A stretch of DNA of 64,000 nt from Isoetes taiwanensis (Eukaryota; Streptophyta; Lycopodiopsida; Isoetales; Isoetaceae): NCBI GenBank assembly GCA_021234155.1, contig JAJEKV010000006.1:21921589-21985588 (forward strand), written 5' to 3'. The notes below the pieces were generated by a model that worked only from the letters and a program-made list of their open reading frames with translations, was not told where the DNA came from and ran no database searches. How positions within the stretch are numbered: the stretch's first letter is position 1; every line of letters starts with the position of its first letter. The translations under genes were made by a program, and so were the position numbers. Of the stretch, positions 11,645 through 23,685 are shown in pieces.

Positions 11645-12043
11645 GTGAGTTTCTTTTTTCTAAGTTGTATGTGATTGAATGTTAAAACAGTTCTGATGGA
11701 TGTGATAGTTATCATCTTTGCTGGGTGTGTATGTTATCCATCGCTCCTGAATGCATGAAACAAGGATTGTAGTCATGAGATTTTATGGAATGCATAGATC
11801 CAATTTTGAGGAATTATAAAAAACTGAGGATTGTTTATTTTGAAATCCACTTTTGAGGAGTAATAGAAAAATGAGGTCATGAGAATTTATGAAATACATA
11901 GATCCAATTTTGTGGAATAATAAAAAACTCAGATTGTTTATTTTGAGATCCAATTTTGAGGATCAATCAATGAAACTGAGATTTTTTATTTTGAGATCCA
12001 ATTTTGAGGAATAATAAAAAAATGAGGATTGTTGGTTTTGCAG
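11645..12043 (+). other. probable 3' UTR intron of the PP2C gene
   Basis: A consensus-like donor (aag|gtgagt) and an acceptor with a T-rich tract (gttggttttgcag ending at 12043) bracket 399 nt of non-coding DNA. The intron would lie 191 nt after the stop codon. It contains a tandem array. It is supported by splice-site quality alone. Confidence 0.4.
11773..12040 (+). repeat. tandem array of ~47-bp units
   Basis: Units beginning gatccaattttgaggaat, followed by an A-rich run and gattgtttattttga, start near 11797, 11844, 11901, 11947 and 11995. A longer block (tcatgaga.tttatg.aat.catagatcc) starts at about 11773 and again near 11877, giving a higher-order step of 104 bp. The units are moderately diverged. 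Confidence 0.8.
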
Positions 12044-12731
12044 GATGCTATATCAAAAATGAGAGGGGGGTAATATTGAATGCCAAGAAATGGTGTCGAG
12101 AAAGTATTATTTTGAGAGTATTTTTCTGTTCTCATGTATAGAAGCTAAACTGGAAAAATAACTCTTGGGAAGCCATTTCTTGTCTATTACCCTGAAGAAG
12201 ATAGTGATCACATCAGTTTTCTGTAACTGATTCATTGGAAAGACATTGTAGGGAAGATTGTAGGGTGAATTTTTGCATCATTTTTGCTGTTTGATGCTGT
12301 AGTTCCCGGAATCTGGGGATGAAATACTGCTGCTGTAATTATTTCAACCGGTTAGTGAAAGTGCCAGCTTTCATTCATAGAATGTTAAAAAATACTATAG
12401 ACTTGCTTCAAATTTGCCTCATATTTTTGTAGTTTGAGATGGAGATTGCATGAGCCAGTGTTAACCATAAGAAGACTGCTAAAGGTACTTGAAATAGGAC
12501 ATCAATGCCTGAAGACGCTTCAAAGTCGCTTCTCAAGAGCTGTCATGTCTGTGCCTCGCCTAGTGGAGCAGCAATTTTGACGTGAATTTTAAACGTTTCT
12601 CGTAATCCAAACTTTTGAATTGCCACATTGTTGACATTTCATACTTATGCCACATGGAGACCTCGAGCCTTTCTTTCTAGGGCTTTTAACGACCATTGGC
12701 AATTCTGCATTCGGCAACTCTGTAGCCAAGC
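12044..12731. other. downstream of PP2C, no gene seen
   Basis: Possibly a distal 3' UTR exon of the PP2C gene just after the acceptor at 12043, then intergenic sequence. No coding motif is visible on either strand. Confidence 0.4.
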
Positions 12732-12903
12732 TTAAGCTCCAGCCTAACGATGTAATTTGATAATACTTCTCTGTTTTGGTACCGTGTCCTCTGCACAAAA
12801 GCTCGAAGCCTACATGATTAAGCTCCACCCTAACGATGTAATTTGATAATAGTTTTCTGTTTTGATACCGTGTTCCCTGCACAAAAGCTCGAAACCTACA
12901 TGA
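12732..12903. repeat. tandem duplication, 86-bp unit x2
   Basis: Bases 12732-12817 and 12818-12903 are adjacent copies of one 86-bp sequence, both starting ttaagctcc and ending cctacatga. They differ at only a few positions. No coding content. Confidence 0.9.
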
Positions 12904-13311
12904 CGATGATTTTAGGACAAATGCAGGGTATCCACGTCCTCTTCAAGATCTGTTTTGAGTTCTGCTACACAGCAAGACCCACAGCAGGCAATGGTATCGA
13001 AGACCTTCCATCACAATCTAATTGCATTCTTCTGGACTAAAAGCGCATACCTAAAGCGCATACCGCTAGACAAAAGGAAAACAAATACAAAATACCACCA
13101 ACACTAGCGAAATGAGAACAGGGAGGCAGCTTACCAGAATAGCAATTCCCAGAATACGATTGGCCAAACCCTGCCCTCGCATGCCATAGAAATAATTTTA
13201 ACCTAAAAACACACACACACACAAATAGCCAATGGTTCCTTGCCAAAAAACAATTATAGCAACTTCTCAGCCCATATGGTTTGCAAACCATTGGAGATTG
13301 GGACGTTTGAT

Positions 13312-13453
13312 CCTTGTATCCAGGATTAACCCCGGATAATATCTAAGCAAATGTCATAGCTTTTGTGTCAATAAGAAAGAGACCTTGTGTCCAGGATTAA
13401 CCCCGGATAATATCTAAGCAAATGTCATAGCTTTTGTGTCAATAAGAAAGAGA
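13312..13453. repeat. tandem duplication, 71-bp unit x2, almost identical
   Basis: Bases 13312-13382 and 13383-13453 are adjacent copies beginning ccttgt.tccaggatta and ending aataagaaagaga. They differ at one position (gtatcc versus gtgtcc). A (CA)n run of about 16 nt lies nearby at 13207-13222. Confidence 0.9.
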
Positions 13454-14721
13454 CCAGGGGCTAAATTAAGCAATCTCTGAAGCACGTAAAAAACACTTAG
13501 AAGGCATACACGCGTCCAATTAGCCCGTGCCACGTTCCTTGTTTCAAATCAAGAAACACAACTGAAAAAAGTTTGATGCGATGAACTTCTTCTCAGTGGC
13601 TTCATACGGTTTGCAACTTTCACCTACATTGGGACATATTTACATCCTTGTGTCGGGCATTTACCTATCATTCGGATCGGTTACCCTAAGCAATTATTTT
13701 CTCGAGGGAATGCTTTTAAGTGTTTCCACGTTACAAGAATGGCAATCTGCTTGCCATCCCAGGGGATGTCCAGGGGGGGCTAAATTCGCCTGTTTCCAAG
13801 GGATGGAAGTAGATTGCCACATAAGGTTACAATGATTCACAATCTTGTAGCGAAGTTATTTTGTAAGCTTGTTCCCATTTGCCAAACTAAGTTAGATAGG
13901 ATTTATAATATTTTACATTTCTTTCTCCCCCTCCCCTCCATCCCCACTTTTTTGAAGGGGCTAGATAACGTCCCCACCCGAGGCGTTATGGCTCGAGGAA
14001 AATGGGTCGGGGAAATGGGGCCGAGGGTGGCGGGGAAATTCAGGTCAGATCGCATGCGATTTCCCTCGCCACATAGCCATGCAGGCCATTTTTCGCGCCA
14101 TAACCGGGGAGGATGTTATCAGCCTTAACGTCCTGGGACGAGTCATTTTGCACAGAGTTCTTGGCTTCAAAGTGGAAGAGAGGTTGTCTGGCTCACAAAT
14201 CCGGCAGCAAATCATGGAGTTTGGCAGCAGATCCGGCAAGAACTTCTGCAATCACGGTTTAACAGCAGATCCAAGCCGGAAAGAAAAACCCATTTCGCCA
14301 AGGAGGGCGGATCGAAGGGGAAATAAGAATGAATAAGAAATGGAGCTGTAAGAATGTACTTCACTGGAAACTACAGGAAGAAAGTAAGCCATCAGCAAAT
14401 CCGCAGGGCTTCAGATTATCAGGCTGTATATTAAGAAGTTGCAATTGAAAACAATAATCTACACTTAGTGCATATTAAGAAGCAATAGCATTGTATAGTA
14501 TATTTACTTGGAAAGACATTTGTAAGTGAAAAATAACGTGTAAGATAAATTTCTGGTACTTTCTGGGTCTTCCAATGGGTAACCCATTGATGCGTTAGCA
14601 TCTTGTTTTTAATAGAAGGGGGCTTTTATTGTAAGCCCTTGGGTCTTGTCTTTTTTAAAGTGCTTTTGTTGTAAGCACTTTGATCTTGACCATTAAGGAG
14701 GGCCAAACAAAAAATAGCACA
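13454..14721. other. intergenic, no supportable gene
   Basis: Short open frames (13581-13835, 13814-14128, 14079-14336) show no motifs. A G/C-rich stretch lies near 13920-14040. The segment near 14565-14700 shares words such as 'ttttattgtaagc' and 'aaggag' with sequence near 26650 and 30190, suggesting repeat-derived DNA. Confidence 0.45.
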
Positions 14722-14850
14722 AGCTGCATGCAAATATGTGGCGCACTCTAAACGTACCAATTAGTACACCTTATATGATACGACCACCAAATCATATAAA
14801 AACCATAAAAGTGTACAAAAATATAAAAGAAGCCCCTTGTTATTATGCTA
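14722..14850 (+). repeat. terminal fragment of dispersed repeat R
   Basis: It shares 'gcgcactcta', 'taccaattagtac', 'atcataaaaacca' type words and 'gttattatgcta' in order with the right ends of the R copies at 26540-26645 and 47380-47489. Only about 130 bp is present. Confidence 0.6.
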
Positions 14851-15008
14851 TATATACTGTATGAATTAGGTTAATTAAACAAAACTAATCTGCAGATTTA
14901 CAGTCAAGATGAATGTTGTATGCCTCCTATGTAAAAATACCTTTATGTCCCCCATAAAAAAAAAAAAAAAATGTGCCTTGCACGATGTTAAGTACTAAAG
15001 GGACTTAA

Positions 15009-15121
15009 CATGCATGCACTGTGTGCATGCATTATGTGCATGTAATGCATGCATGCGTGCATGCCAAAACCATAGGTTGAGAGTGCAAACTAGCTAGAAA
15101 TACAACACGCGCTCTATAAAT
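15009..15121 (+). promoter_or_regulatory. RY-motif cluster above a TATA box
   Basis: Bases 15009-15064 hold repeated CATGCA/TGCATG (RY) motifs, with catgcatgca and atgcatgcatgcgtgcatg readable. RY motifs are binding sites of plant B3 factors of the ABI3/FUS3/LEC2 group. About 50 bp downstream, ctctataaatac at about 15112-15123 is a good plant TATA box. No convincing open frame follows on the plus strand, so this may be a chance alternating-purine tract near a TATA-like word. A poly-A run of 16 precedes it at 14956. Confidence 0.3.
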
Positions 15122-15123
15122 AC

Positions 15124-16479
15124 TGCTGCCATACTCTCACACAAATACAACAATAGAATCATATGCAAGCCATAGTAAAATGGCTGTATAATTATACATT
15201 TTGCATGACGAACTATTTTTTGTGATATTAGCAAAATGGATGACCGTCATATTTATATCTTCTATCTTTAATTCCGTCAATAATAGTCTTATTGTGTTTT
15301 TCCTTATATTGAATTCCATAGACTATTTTGGCCTTCGTGTATGAAAATCAACCCTATTATATTCTATTCTCTTTCAATGCCCAAGTACCAATATCATAAA
15401 GAAGTTTTCAACCCCATGCAAAAATCACTTGATTCTGATACTCTAGTCAAGACTGGTATCCAAAAATGTGCTCTCACTAGAAGGCGCTAGGAAAAAGGAA
15501 GAAAGTATAAACAACTAGATAAGTTATAACGTCGAAGTGCTAGAGAGAATAAAAATGCTAGAGCGACTTATTATCGTATAAACACAGAACACGACATTAT
15601 ACTATGTTTTTTTAAATCATTAAAAAAATAGTCAGTTTGACATATTAAATTTCTCATTTTCACAAGTTATAAAATATTATAAAAATTCATCACTTCAAAT
15701 ACTTTCATTCCATATATAAAGAAGTATCATTTTCTTCTTAAAAAATAAGAAACTAATTTTTCTGGGCTGAGCACAGCCCTGGCCCTGACACGTATGCTCT
15801 CAATGCATTTTTCAATTCCAATAAAATAAAAAATCTCCAGCCCACCACGTGCCAGAGGCGAACTCATTTATTAGCATTTATGGCAGAGGAAGAACGCGTG
15901 CGCATCTTCCTCTCATTCTTTGCTGCAGTTTAAGCTTTTTTTTTCTTTGTTCCATCCTTCTGCTCCAAAATCTTTCATTCTGGCCATGAGAAGCAGGAAG
16001 AATCGTCGCCCCACAGCCTCTTTATGTGCCCAACGGGATTCTTAAACATTACAATGTCTCATTTTTTATGCAGAATCTGCTCTGTTTGTGGGTTCAAGCA
16101 ATCCGAGGCCTGTCTCTGGCAGCAGCCCCCATCCCTCCTCCCTTTCAAAACATTTCCGCAGGCCCCTGGTCGGATTTCAAATCCTTGCTAGACGCAAAAA
16201 GAGGGCAAACCTGTGACAGCCTTCCCCAGCTCAAGAATTACTTCAAACAATTCGGTGTATTTTGCAATGCAATAAAAAACTACAAAAAATAGTTCCTATA
16301 AAGCATGGGATTCAAGCAAGCATGGGATTCAAGTTGGAGATGTGGCTCTGCATCAGCACGAAAGAACTAGGAGCTATTACACTATGAAAAAGGTGCTTCA
16401 ATACCCCAAAAAATACTCCTAAAAAATGCCTATAAGATCCCCCTTTTCTATCGAACAACAGGGGATAAAATGGTTTTTT
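15124..16479. other. intergenic, no supportable gene
   Basis: Very AT-rich to about 15760. A less AT-rich stretch at 15770-16290 has an open frame (16026-16292) with no recognisable domain. A 17-bp direct repeat (gcatgggattcaag) occurs near 16304 and 16321. Confidence 0.45.
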
Positions 16480-16760
16480 GGAATTGGGGTATTTGGCCAC
16501 AATCCTATTTGTAAGATAATACCCCGTTATGTTGGTGTTGCAATCCCCCTTTCAAAAGATGTAAAATCATCCCCCGTTATCATTTGTAATATAATACTTT
16601 CTTTCAGATAATACCCTATTTTAAATAATACCCTGTTATCATTTTTAAGCTAATACCCTGTTTCAAATAATACCCTGAAATAACATACCCCATAATCATT
16701 TGTAATCATTCATAAAAAGAATACTCTATTATTATTTGTAAGATAATACTCATTTCAAAC
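16480..16760. repeat. degenerate tandem array, AATACCC-type units
   Basis: Repeated words aataccctgtt, atcatttgtaag and ttcaaataatacc occur every 35-50 bp. The units are diverged and irregular. The array at about 18870-19270 has a similar vocabulary. Confidence 0.6.
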
Positions 16761-17714
16761 AAGTTGTTAAATGACAAATTGATCACAATTGATCAGTAGG
16801 AAATAGATAAAATTTCTCATTATTTCAGAATAAGGAATTACAATACAGAATTTTGAGTATCAGAAGTTATCACTCCATGCAAAGTTATCACTCCATGCAA
16901 AGCTGCAGAAGTAACCAGCCTTTGCAGATACAAGCATGAGGATTACATCCCATTTTCAGTAACATATGATAATTGCAATCTAGGAAAGTTGCAGTTAAAG
17001 TAGCAAAAATGGCAAGACCAATTGCACTTCATACGGACCTTTTCGTATTTCGTCTTTAGCCACATGAAAACGTCATAAGCTTCCCCCTTGCAATGACATA
17101 ATATGGTGAATGCTCCCAACTGCGAGAAGGTGATCCTAAACAAGGAGATCCACTAGGAATGTCCTGCCATTTAAATTTAGTTGGATTTGAAGATATAAGT
17201 GACGTCTTTGGGAACTTTAATACGATTTTCCGACCTCGAGGATTATTCGCTAGCAAACATGGAAATGCAATACCAAAAAAATGGAAACAACTTGCTTTCA
17301 GAAGGGGTTTAGCTCTAAGTGGATATTAACAAAAGAGTTGAACACATGATCCGCAAAAGAAATAGTAAAGTTGGCATTTAAAATGACATTATCTTCTAGC
17401 AAACACGTAAACATTCCACCGGAAAATAGCACCATCTACCTTTTTAAAATCCAAAAGAAATGTGTGCTCCACAAGCGGGGAAAAATCGCCCTGACGGAAA
17501 TACGAAAAAAGAAATAAAATAGTGATCAGTACTTTGCCAAAAAGCAAAGATGGAAGTTTCAAAGAACCTGGACATCGAAACAAAAGCAAGCAACACATCG
17601 ATGTAAAATAGCATAAGGCTGACCTTAGGAAGCTCTTTTCTATCTTTGTAAAACGAGGCTTTGTATGATATCTGAGAAATATTCTCCACTCCGTGTACAA
17701 TTGCTTCTTCTTAA
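16761..17714. other. intergenic, no supportable gene
   Basis: An 18-bp direct duplication (agttatcactccatgcaa) occurs at about 16865 and 16883. Overlapping minus-strand open frames (16943-17256, 17389-17835) show no family motif. Confidence 0.4.
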
Positions 17715-17957
17715 TGCTTATATCAAAGGTAAACGCCTGATTGGAGATGCAGTTAGGCCTTGAGATGTAAATGCTTATATCAAAGGTAAATGCCGGTGCT
17801 TCATTCCCCAAATTTGAAGCAAGATCTGAAACCATAGCTGCACATCTTGAGCCATTTGTAAATGCTTATATCAAATATTGCTTATATCAAAGGTAAATGC
17901 CGATGCTCCATTCCCAAGTGAAGCAAGATATGAAAAACCATAGTCTGCACATCTTGG
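17715..17957. repeat. direct repeats around 'atgcttatatcaaagg'
   Basis: The word 'tgcttatatcaaa' occurs four times (near 17715, 17771, 17862, 17879). A longer block, from 'gtaaatgcttatatc' through 'cacatcttg', occurs at about 17767-17849 and again at about 17858-17956, with an 18-bp internal duplication in the second copy. Confidence 0.75.
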
Positions 17958-18190
17958 CGAATTCGCGGCCGCCATAGCCGACTCACCGCATTGCATGATC
18001 AAACAAGAGGGGTTATTCAAGAAAAATAGAGCAAGAATGCAAGCGATACCTTGAATATAGATCCAACATTTTTCGGCTATATGGCGAAGACCATGATAGC
18101 CGCCCTACCGACCGCCATATCCACGGCGGCGAACGAAATGGTAAATGAATAAATGATAGCCGCCCGACCGCCGCCATATCGAACGCCAAG
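17958..18190. repeat. GCC-rich segment with duplicated 'gatagccgcc' blocks
   Basis: It begins with GAATTCGCGGCCGC at 17959-17972 (overlapping EcoRI and NotI sites). Blocks of the type 'gatagccgccc.accg.cgccatatc' occur near 18095 and 18156. The composition is unlike the flanks. See findings. Confidence 0.5.
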
Positions 18191-18383
18191 GATTTTCCTT
18201 TGAATTTCTTCGTAGAATTCAAACATCATATAATGTCAACATTTTTTTTACCCAACTTTTATGCACACACTTTATCTTTGTTGTTTCATAATTTTTGCCT
18301 AGTCCTATATCTCAAATCTATCACATATTACTTCTTGGTTATTTGTTTTATTTTGGATTTAGCTACAAAAATTTCGACCCAAT

Positions 18384-18530
18384 TTAGGCCGGGTTCACAT
18401 GCAACCATCACCGAGGGGGGCTGTTTTTTGCCCATTGCTTTTCGGCGATGGCGAGATGATGGTCGCGGTAAAAGGGCTTGCCTTTTACATTGATGGTGAG
18501 GGTTGCCATTGTGCATGTGAACCGCTCTTA
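18384..18530. mobile_element. Tourist-like MITE (PIF/Harbinger type)
   Basis: A 141-bp element (18387-18527) is flanked by TTA on both sides (18384-18386 and 18528-18530). Its ends are inverted: ggttcacatgca inside the left end and tgcatgtgaacc at the right. Subterminal blocks (gcaaccatcacc and ggtgagggttgc) are also inverted. TTA target duplications with short inverted termini are the signature of PIF/Harbinger-derived MITEs. It is non-autonomous, with no coding capacity. Confidence 0.7.
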
Positions 18531-18869
18531 GCAAATCACAGCTCAATGCATAATCTACTTTGAACGTAAGAATCGGGTTTCTAAGATGATCCGACCATTT
18601 ACATATGACCATTTGAAAGTAGATAGTATTTTGATATAGGTAATGTGCGTGAGGCGAGCAATTTTCGCTGGTCGGGGCTTAGCGAGTCTGTTAGAGGAAG
18701 CTAAAGGTCCGAAGCAGTGAAATTGCAATTTTATAGAGGCCAATAGAGGAGGCCATTATCAGAGATAATCTGGGTCCGTAATTAGGCGAAATAGCTTCTG
18801 CCCGGACATTACTAAAATGCAAACTGACTTGAGCGAATATTTAGCTAGTATACAACCGTAAATTTACTT

Positions 18870-19270
18870 TTCATTGAAAATACCCTTTTTCTTGACATTA
18901 TCCCTTTGTTTGAAAATACTCTAGTATTTATTGCAATCCTCTGTCTTTTTTTCGTAATTTTTCTTTAACTCAATCCCCTTTTATTTAAAAATTCCCAATC
19001 TATTCGCAAATTCCCTTTTGAACCAATCCCTCTTTCTTGAAAATACTCCTATCCATTCGCAAATTCCCTTTTTGAAACAGTCCCCTTTTCTTCAGAATAC
19101 CCCAACCCATTTGCAAATACCCTTTTGACCTTATCCCCCCAAATACCCTTTTGACCTTATCCCCCTTTTTTAAAATATCCCGATGTGCAATTGCACTCCC
19201 CTATTTCTACTAATTCCTCCATTAGAATATGCCCTTTTTGTTTAATAATCCCCCCTTTTGTTCAAGAATT
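18870..19270. repeat. degenerate tandem array, 'aataccctttt / tatccc' units
   Basis: Units of about 55 bp share ccctttt, gaaaatac, ccatt.gcaaat and ttatccccc. The clearest step is an exact 28-bp duplication around 19115-19165 containing aaatacccttttgacc. Confidence 0.65.
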
Positions 19271-21435
19271 CCCCATTGCAAAAAAAATAACCCATTGCTC
19301 TCGAGTACCCCGGTTCCTCAATGGAGGATTTTCTGGGGGATGTGGAGCACCTTTTTCGTTGTGTTATTTCTTAGGTTTACGTGCAAGGTGAAGAGCCCTT
19401 TTTTTATGGAAATCTTCAACCCACTTCCGGTGTAAATGGTGTGAATGGCCAGATTCTGCTTAAAATTTGAGGAGGCCGACCTTTATGAAGGGATTTTGCA
19501 GAGAAGCGGTACCTGATGAGCTCTTAGAAGAGCTCGCAATCTTTGAGACTGGCGTTCTGCCTGCACCTTATTTTTCATAGCCGCCTAGCCTAAAGATCGA
19601 ATCCACCACGACCTTTGCTGCGGACCCAGCTACTGTGGCTGGACATGATAAGACCTTGATTCGCGGATCAGCAAGAACGCGCCAGGAAGCGTAGGCTTTT
19701 TTATGAAGTATTATGTACTAAAGGATGCCGCTTTGCTCTTAAAATCATCCCAAACCGGAATCTTCTTCTTCTCCTCCTAAAAGCTCAAGCATGATTTTAT
19801 CACAAATTAGCCCCCTCTTTATTTCCAATTTTTGATACAAGAAATTGGCGACAGAAAGATGCTTTCAAATCGTGGGTTTCCAAGAAACGGTCTATTCTTG
19901 ATGCCATAAAGCAAAAACGAGCGTAGGATCCATCAAAGGATCGTGCATGGCGGAGATGAAGGCAATGCTATGATTTTGTTTGCTCATATATGGGGGGCTC
20001 TCTTTCCTGCCTCAAGAATGCAAGGTGGGTAGCCAAATTATTTCTTTAAGTCTCCAGAGATTATTTCCTGAGTTTGAAAGCCAAAAGATTAGCTAAGGCA
20101 TTGCATTTTGGCGCAGTAATGGCCTTAGGGAGCTACTGCTTCGTCAAGGCCACACAAAATAGAAATAGGGTTCACTTATTCTCTCGGGCGCCCCATTCCT
20201 ATGTCGACATCGCGGCACCAGCCAATATCTCGAATGGAAGTTATTCCTTTGTATTCCTCGCTGCGGATCGGGCGGCTCAGTTTCTTTTTTAGGGTTTTGT
20301 TTTAGGGTTCTTTCAGAGCTACCATAGCAGGTTCTTCACAAAGATTCTCGGTGAAAGCAAGTTGTTCTCCACGTCACTCATAGCAGACGCTATAGCATTG
20401 CCGCTTATCGCCAGCAGCCATAAGAAACACATAGTGGTTCTTCTTACAGCCACATAAATATGTTTCTTCTTCGCGAAGCTCTTCGTTTCTTCAAATATGC
20501 TTTTTGTACCGGATTCTAAATAAAAACTTCAGAAAATCGCTCTGCTTTGAAGGAATTCAAGATTCTCTCAGCTATCGGACCCGCCTCGGCCACCGCCGGC
20601 CCGCGTTAGGACCCTGATCAACCGAATGTCGCCCCGCCCATTCCCCACACATCAAGATATTTTGTTTTCTCTCGGGATTCACTTGTGGTGTAAAGCTAAG
20701 AAGTTGCTAATAAATCCATTTTTTGTTCTAAGTTTATGATTGCGTGATGGCTTGTATGCAAAGATGTAAGCTCCGAGGCTACAAGGTTTCCATTACCGCG
20801 AATGTGGCCGCGAGCAAATGCAATCGTTCCTCCCGTCAACCGAACAAGGAGGCCTATGCAACCGGAAACCAATCGGGGCAGAGACAAGTGTCCCTAAATA
20901 CTAAACACCATTCTTCACAAATTTTGTGGTTGCATTTCACACTTAATGGTTATGGAATTCCTGGTCTCTCCCAGGTTAAAATTAGCCCATTCATCTATCT
21001 TTACACACCATACTATCTTGGTTAATATCATGGTTGATCGCCATTTCAGCCCATCATTTTTGGTGATGCCATTTGCTATAGCCAATATACTGAATGCTAA
21101 TTGGTAGGTTCATTCTTAGCTACTCGCTATGCTGCAATGCGGAACGTGAGCGGCATTCTGCCACCCCACCGCTAATCCGAGAGCACTACTTCAATTTGGC
21201 GCGGTGCACCAACATTCAAACCCGCACCAACACCAAATACCGTTATTCCTCTCGCTTTCGCCACCGGTACCCCAATTGGACTTCTCTCCTTCCCAATTGA
21301 CATGAGTCATGTGGTGGCGCGGTTGTCTCAAGTGGCCCACTTAAAACAATATTCCGCGGCTTTAGACATAGAACAACTAAGCTAAATGATTTCAAATGTT
21401 GAGTCAGCGCGCCAAGCTATTGATGTGCTCTAGAA
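19271..21435. other. intergenic, no supportable gene
   Basis: Open frames at 19185-19435, 20074-20292 and 20744-21300 have no recognisable domain. Sequence near 20145-20350 shares short words with 37340-37500 (caaaatagaaatag, tttagggtt, agagct), hinting at another decayed dispersed repeat. Confidence 0.4.
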
Positions 21436-21632
21436 AATGGAAAGTCAATTTGTTTTTCAACTCAATGTATTTATATTTTGGCGCGATACTAAGCTATAAG
21501 TTAATGCATGGTTAGCATTACTAGGTGCTTTCCAGGAATGGAAAGTCAATTTGTTTTTTCAACTCTCAATGTATTTATATTTTTGGCGAAGATACTAAGC
21601 TATACAATGTATGGTTAGCATTACTAGGTCCA
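21436..21632. repeat. tandem duplication, ~100-bp unit x2
   Basis: The sequence from 'aatggaaagtcaatttg' to 'gcattactaggt' occurs at about 21436-21526 and again at about 21537-21629. The copies differ by small indels. Non-coding. Confidence 0.85.
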
Positions 21633-22919
21633 ATACTTAAACCGTTAAATGGCAATTTTGGCTAATGAGGTTTTATTTAAATGTTTGCTTTTAAGCACAC
21701 TTCTAAATAATGCGAAAGTAAAGTGAATCACAAATTTGAACCCCATTTTGAGAGCCTTGAAACAACATTATTATCTTCAATATGAGGCAAAGCATCATGG
21801 CTTGAGATATGCTTGAAGATGTATTTGGAAACTTTAAAGCGATTACAACTTTCTAATGGATTTTGAAGAAGAGAATGTCATACGAATACAAGGGCAAAAA
21901 AGTGTAGGTTCAACCCTATGCCTCCTACCATCGTGATATATGATACAGAAGAGAAACCGTCAGTCAGCTGAGAAAAGTTTTTGTGATAATGCTAGATGTT
22001 CATTGTAGATTTTGAATATCTGATAAAGAGTTCCTATCTTATCAATCTAATTAATGTAATAGCATCGATAGAAGTTAAGTAAGTGAGTGAAACATTTTCG
22101 TCATATTATGTCGACATTGACGGCGATTCCTCATCTATATCATCCAAATATCATCAAGCTTAAATCGCATGACTATCGTCTTATGTGGTGGCAACACTGA
22201 TTGGTCTTTACAGTAAAAGATGTTCTTATTCTTATTGGAATAAATGGGACAAATAGTAGATGAAGCATTTTGTGGTGAATAGGTGTCTACAATATGTAGT
22301 GGTAAAGATGAAAGCATAGCCGAGCTAATGCTACATGTATTATTACTATAGCCGTTGTCACTACGTGGTTGTTACTAGCTATACTTCTTTTAGGGTAGTA
22401 GGTAAATAATATCGTGATGAGCTATTGATCACGAATAACAGGCCTCATTGCATGTTGGACCCAAGAAAATATGCGCAACCATACGATACACAATCAATTT
22501 ATAAAATGTCCCATATGAAGGATAGTAATAGTTAGGAACGCATGTTCTATCAAGTTATAACTATCTAGCAAACTAGCTCTTGCAATTTTAGAATTTTATT
22601 GTAAAACACAAAATTTCATCCACTTCCCCTTTCTAACTCCTTCTTGTTCCTTTCTCCACTTACTTTTGTTTTGCCCTTAGAATTCAATCGGTATTTATCA
22701 ACCATCGCCATGTTTGAACCAAAAAATACACGAGGTTTTTGTGGACTTAACTTAATTTTAGTGAGTGTCATGTTAAAACCACATTGAGAGAAAAAAAAAA
22801 ATACACGGAGTTTTTTATTTCCATGCCGGGCTTAAACATGACAGCATGAGCCTAGAATATTGTAATAACTCGCCTATAAGTCACTTTCCTTTCTAGTCCC
22901 TTCTTTGCCCTTTCTTTGA
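21633..22919. other. intergenic, nothing recognised
   Basis: AT-rich. A loose direct repeat around 'aatacacg.ggttttt' occurs near 22724 and 22799. No coding motif or RNA gene was seen. Confidence 0.45.
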
Positions 22920-23685
22920 AGGTGGCTTCGCTTTGGATTGCCATTATTTACGCCTTTATGAACATGCCGCCGCTAATAGAAAATATTTAGGCCCGCAACC
23001 GCTATGAACAACTACCCTGTTACCATCCCTCTATACCATCCACCTCGGGAGAAGACACACCCAGAGGACCATCATATATGTCCTTCCCTCAAACAGTTTG
23101 ATATGAATGTAATATCTTTAAACGACCGCTAAGCCGATAGTTGATCCCACTCTACATCTTCAAGCAATCGGGGTAGTACGAACTTTCTCTCAAAGGCAAG
23201 AAGGCATATTACATTGCTCCAACACTCAATCGAAAACATTTGCCTCTTGAGTGCCACTCCAAGATACAGAAAAGTATTGGGACAAGCCTATATAGCCCCT
23301 TGGCAACATCACGTTAGACCAAGAGGTGCATTACCGCGATTCTAATATAGTCTCAAATATTGCCGCAGGGCGATGTCAAGCTTGGTAATGGTTTCTTAAC
23401 TCCATAGCGGCTGCTCAGATGGTATGTTGGATTTAACTATTAAAGCCGGGCCGAGCTCCAGACATCCCAATTTCGACCAATTTCTTTCCGCTAACAAAGG
23501 TTTGGCATTGTGTCTAGGGAGAAGTCAGCCGTGGGAGAAATTATTCTTGCTGGCGTATAGGAATTGCAAAATGAAGTATACAAAGGTATTTGAGTATTAC
23601 TCAGTTCAAATGCATCCATACCCTTATCAATCCAAGCAGAGTATGGAGTGCCACTCGTGGATGTTCACCGCCTCCAAAGTTACCC

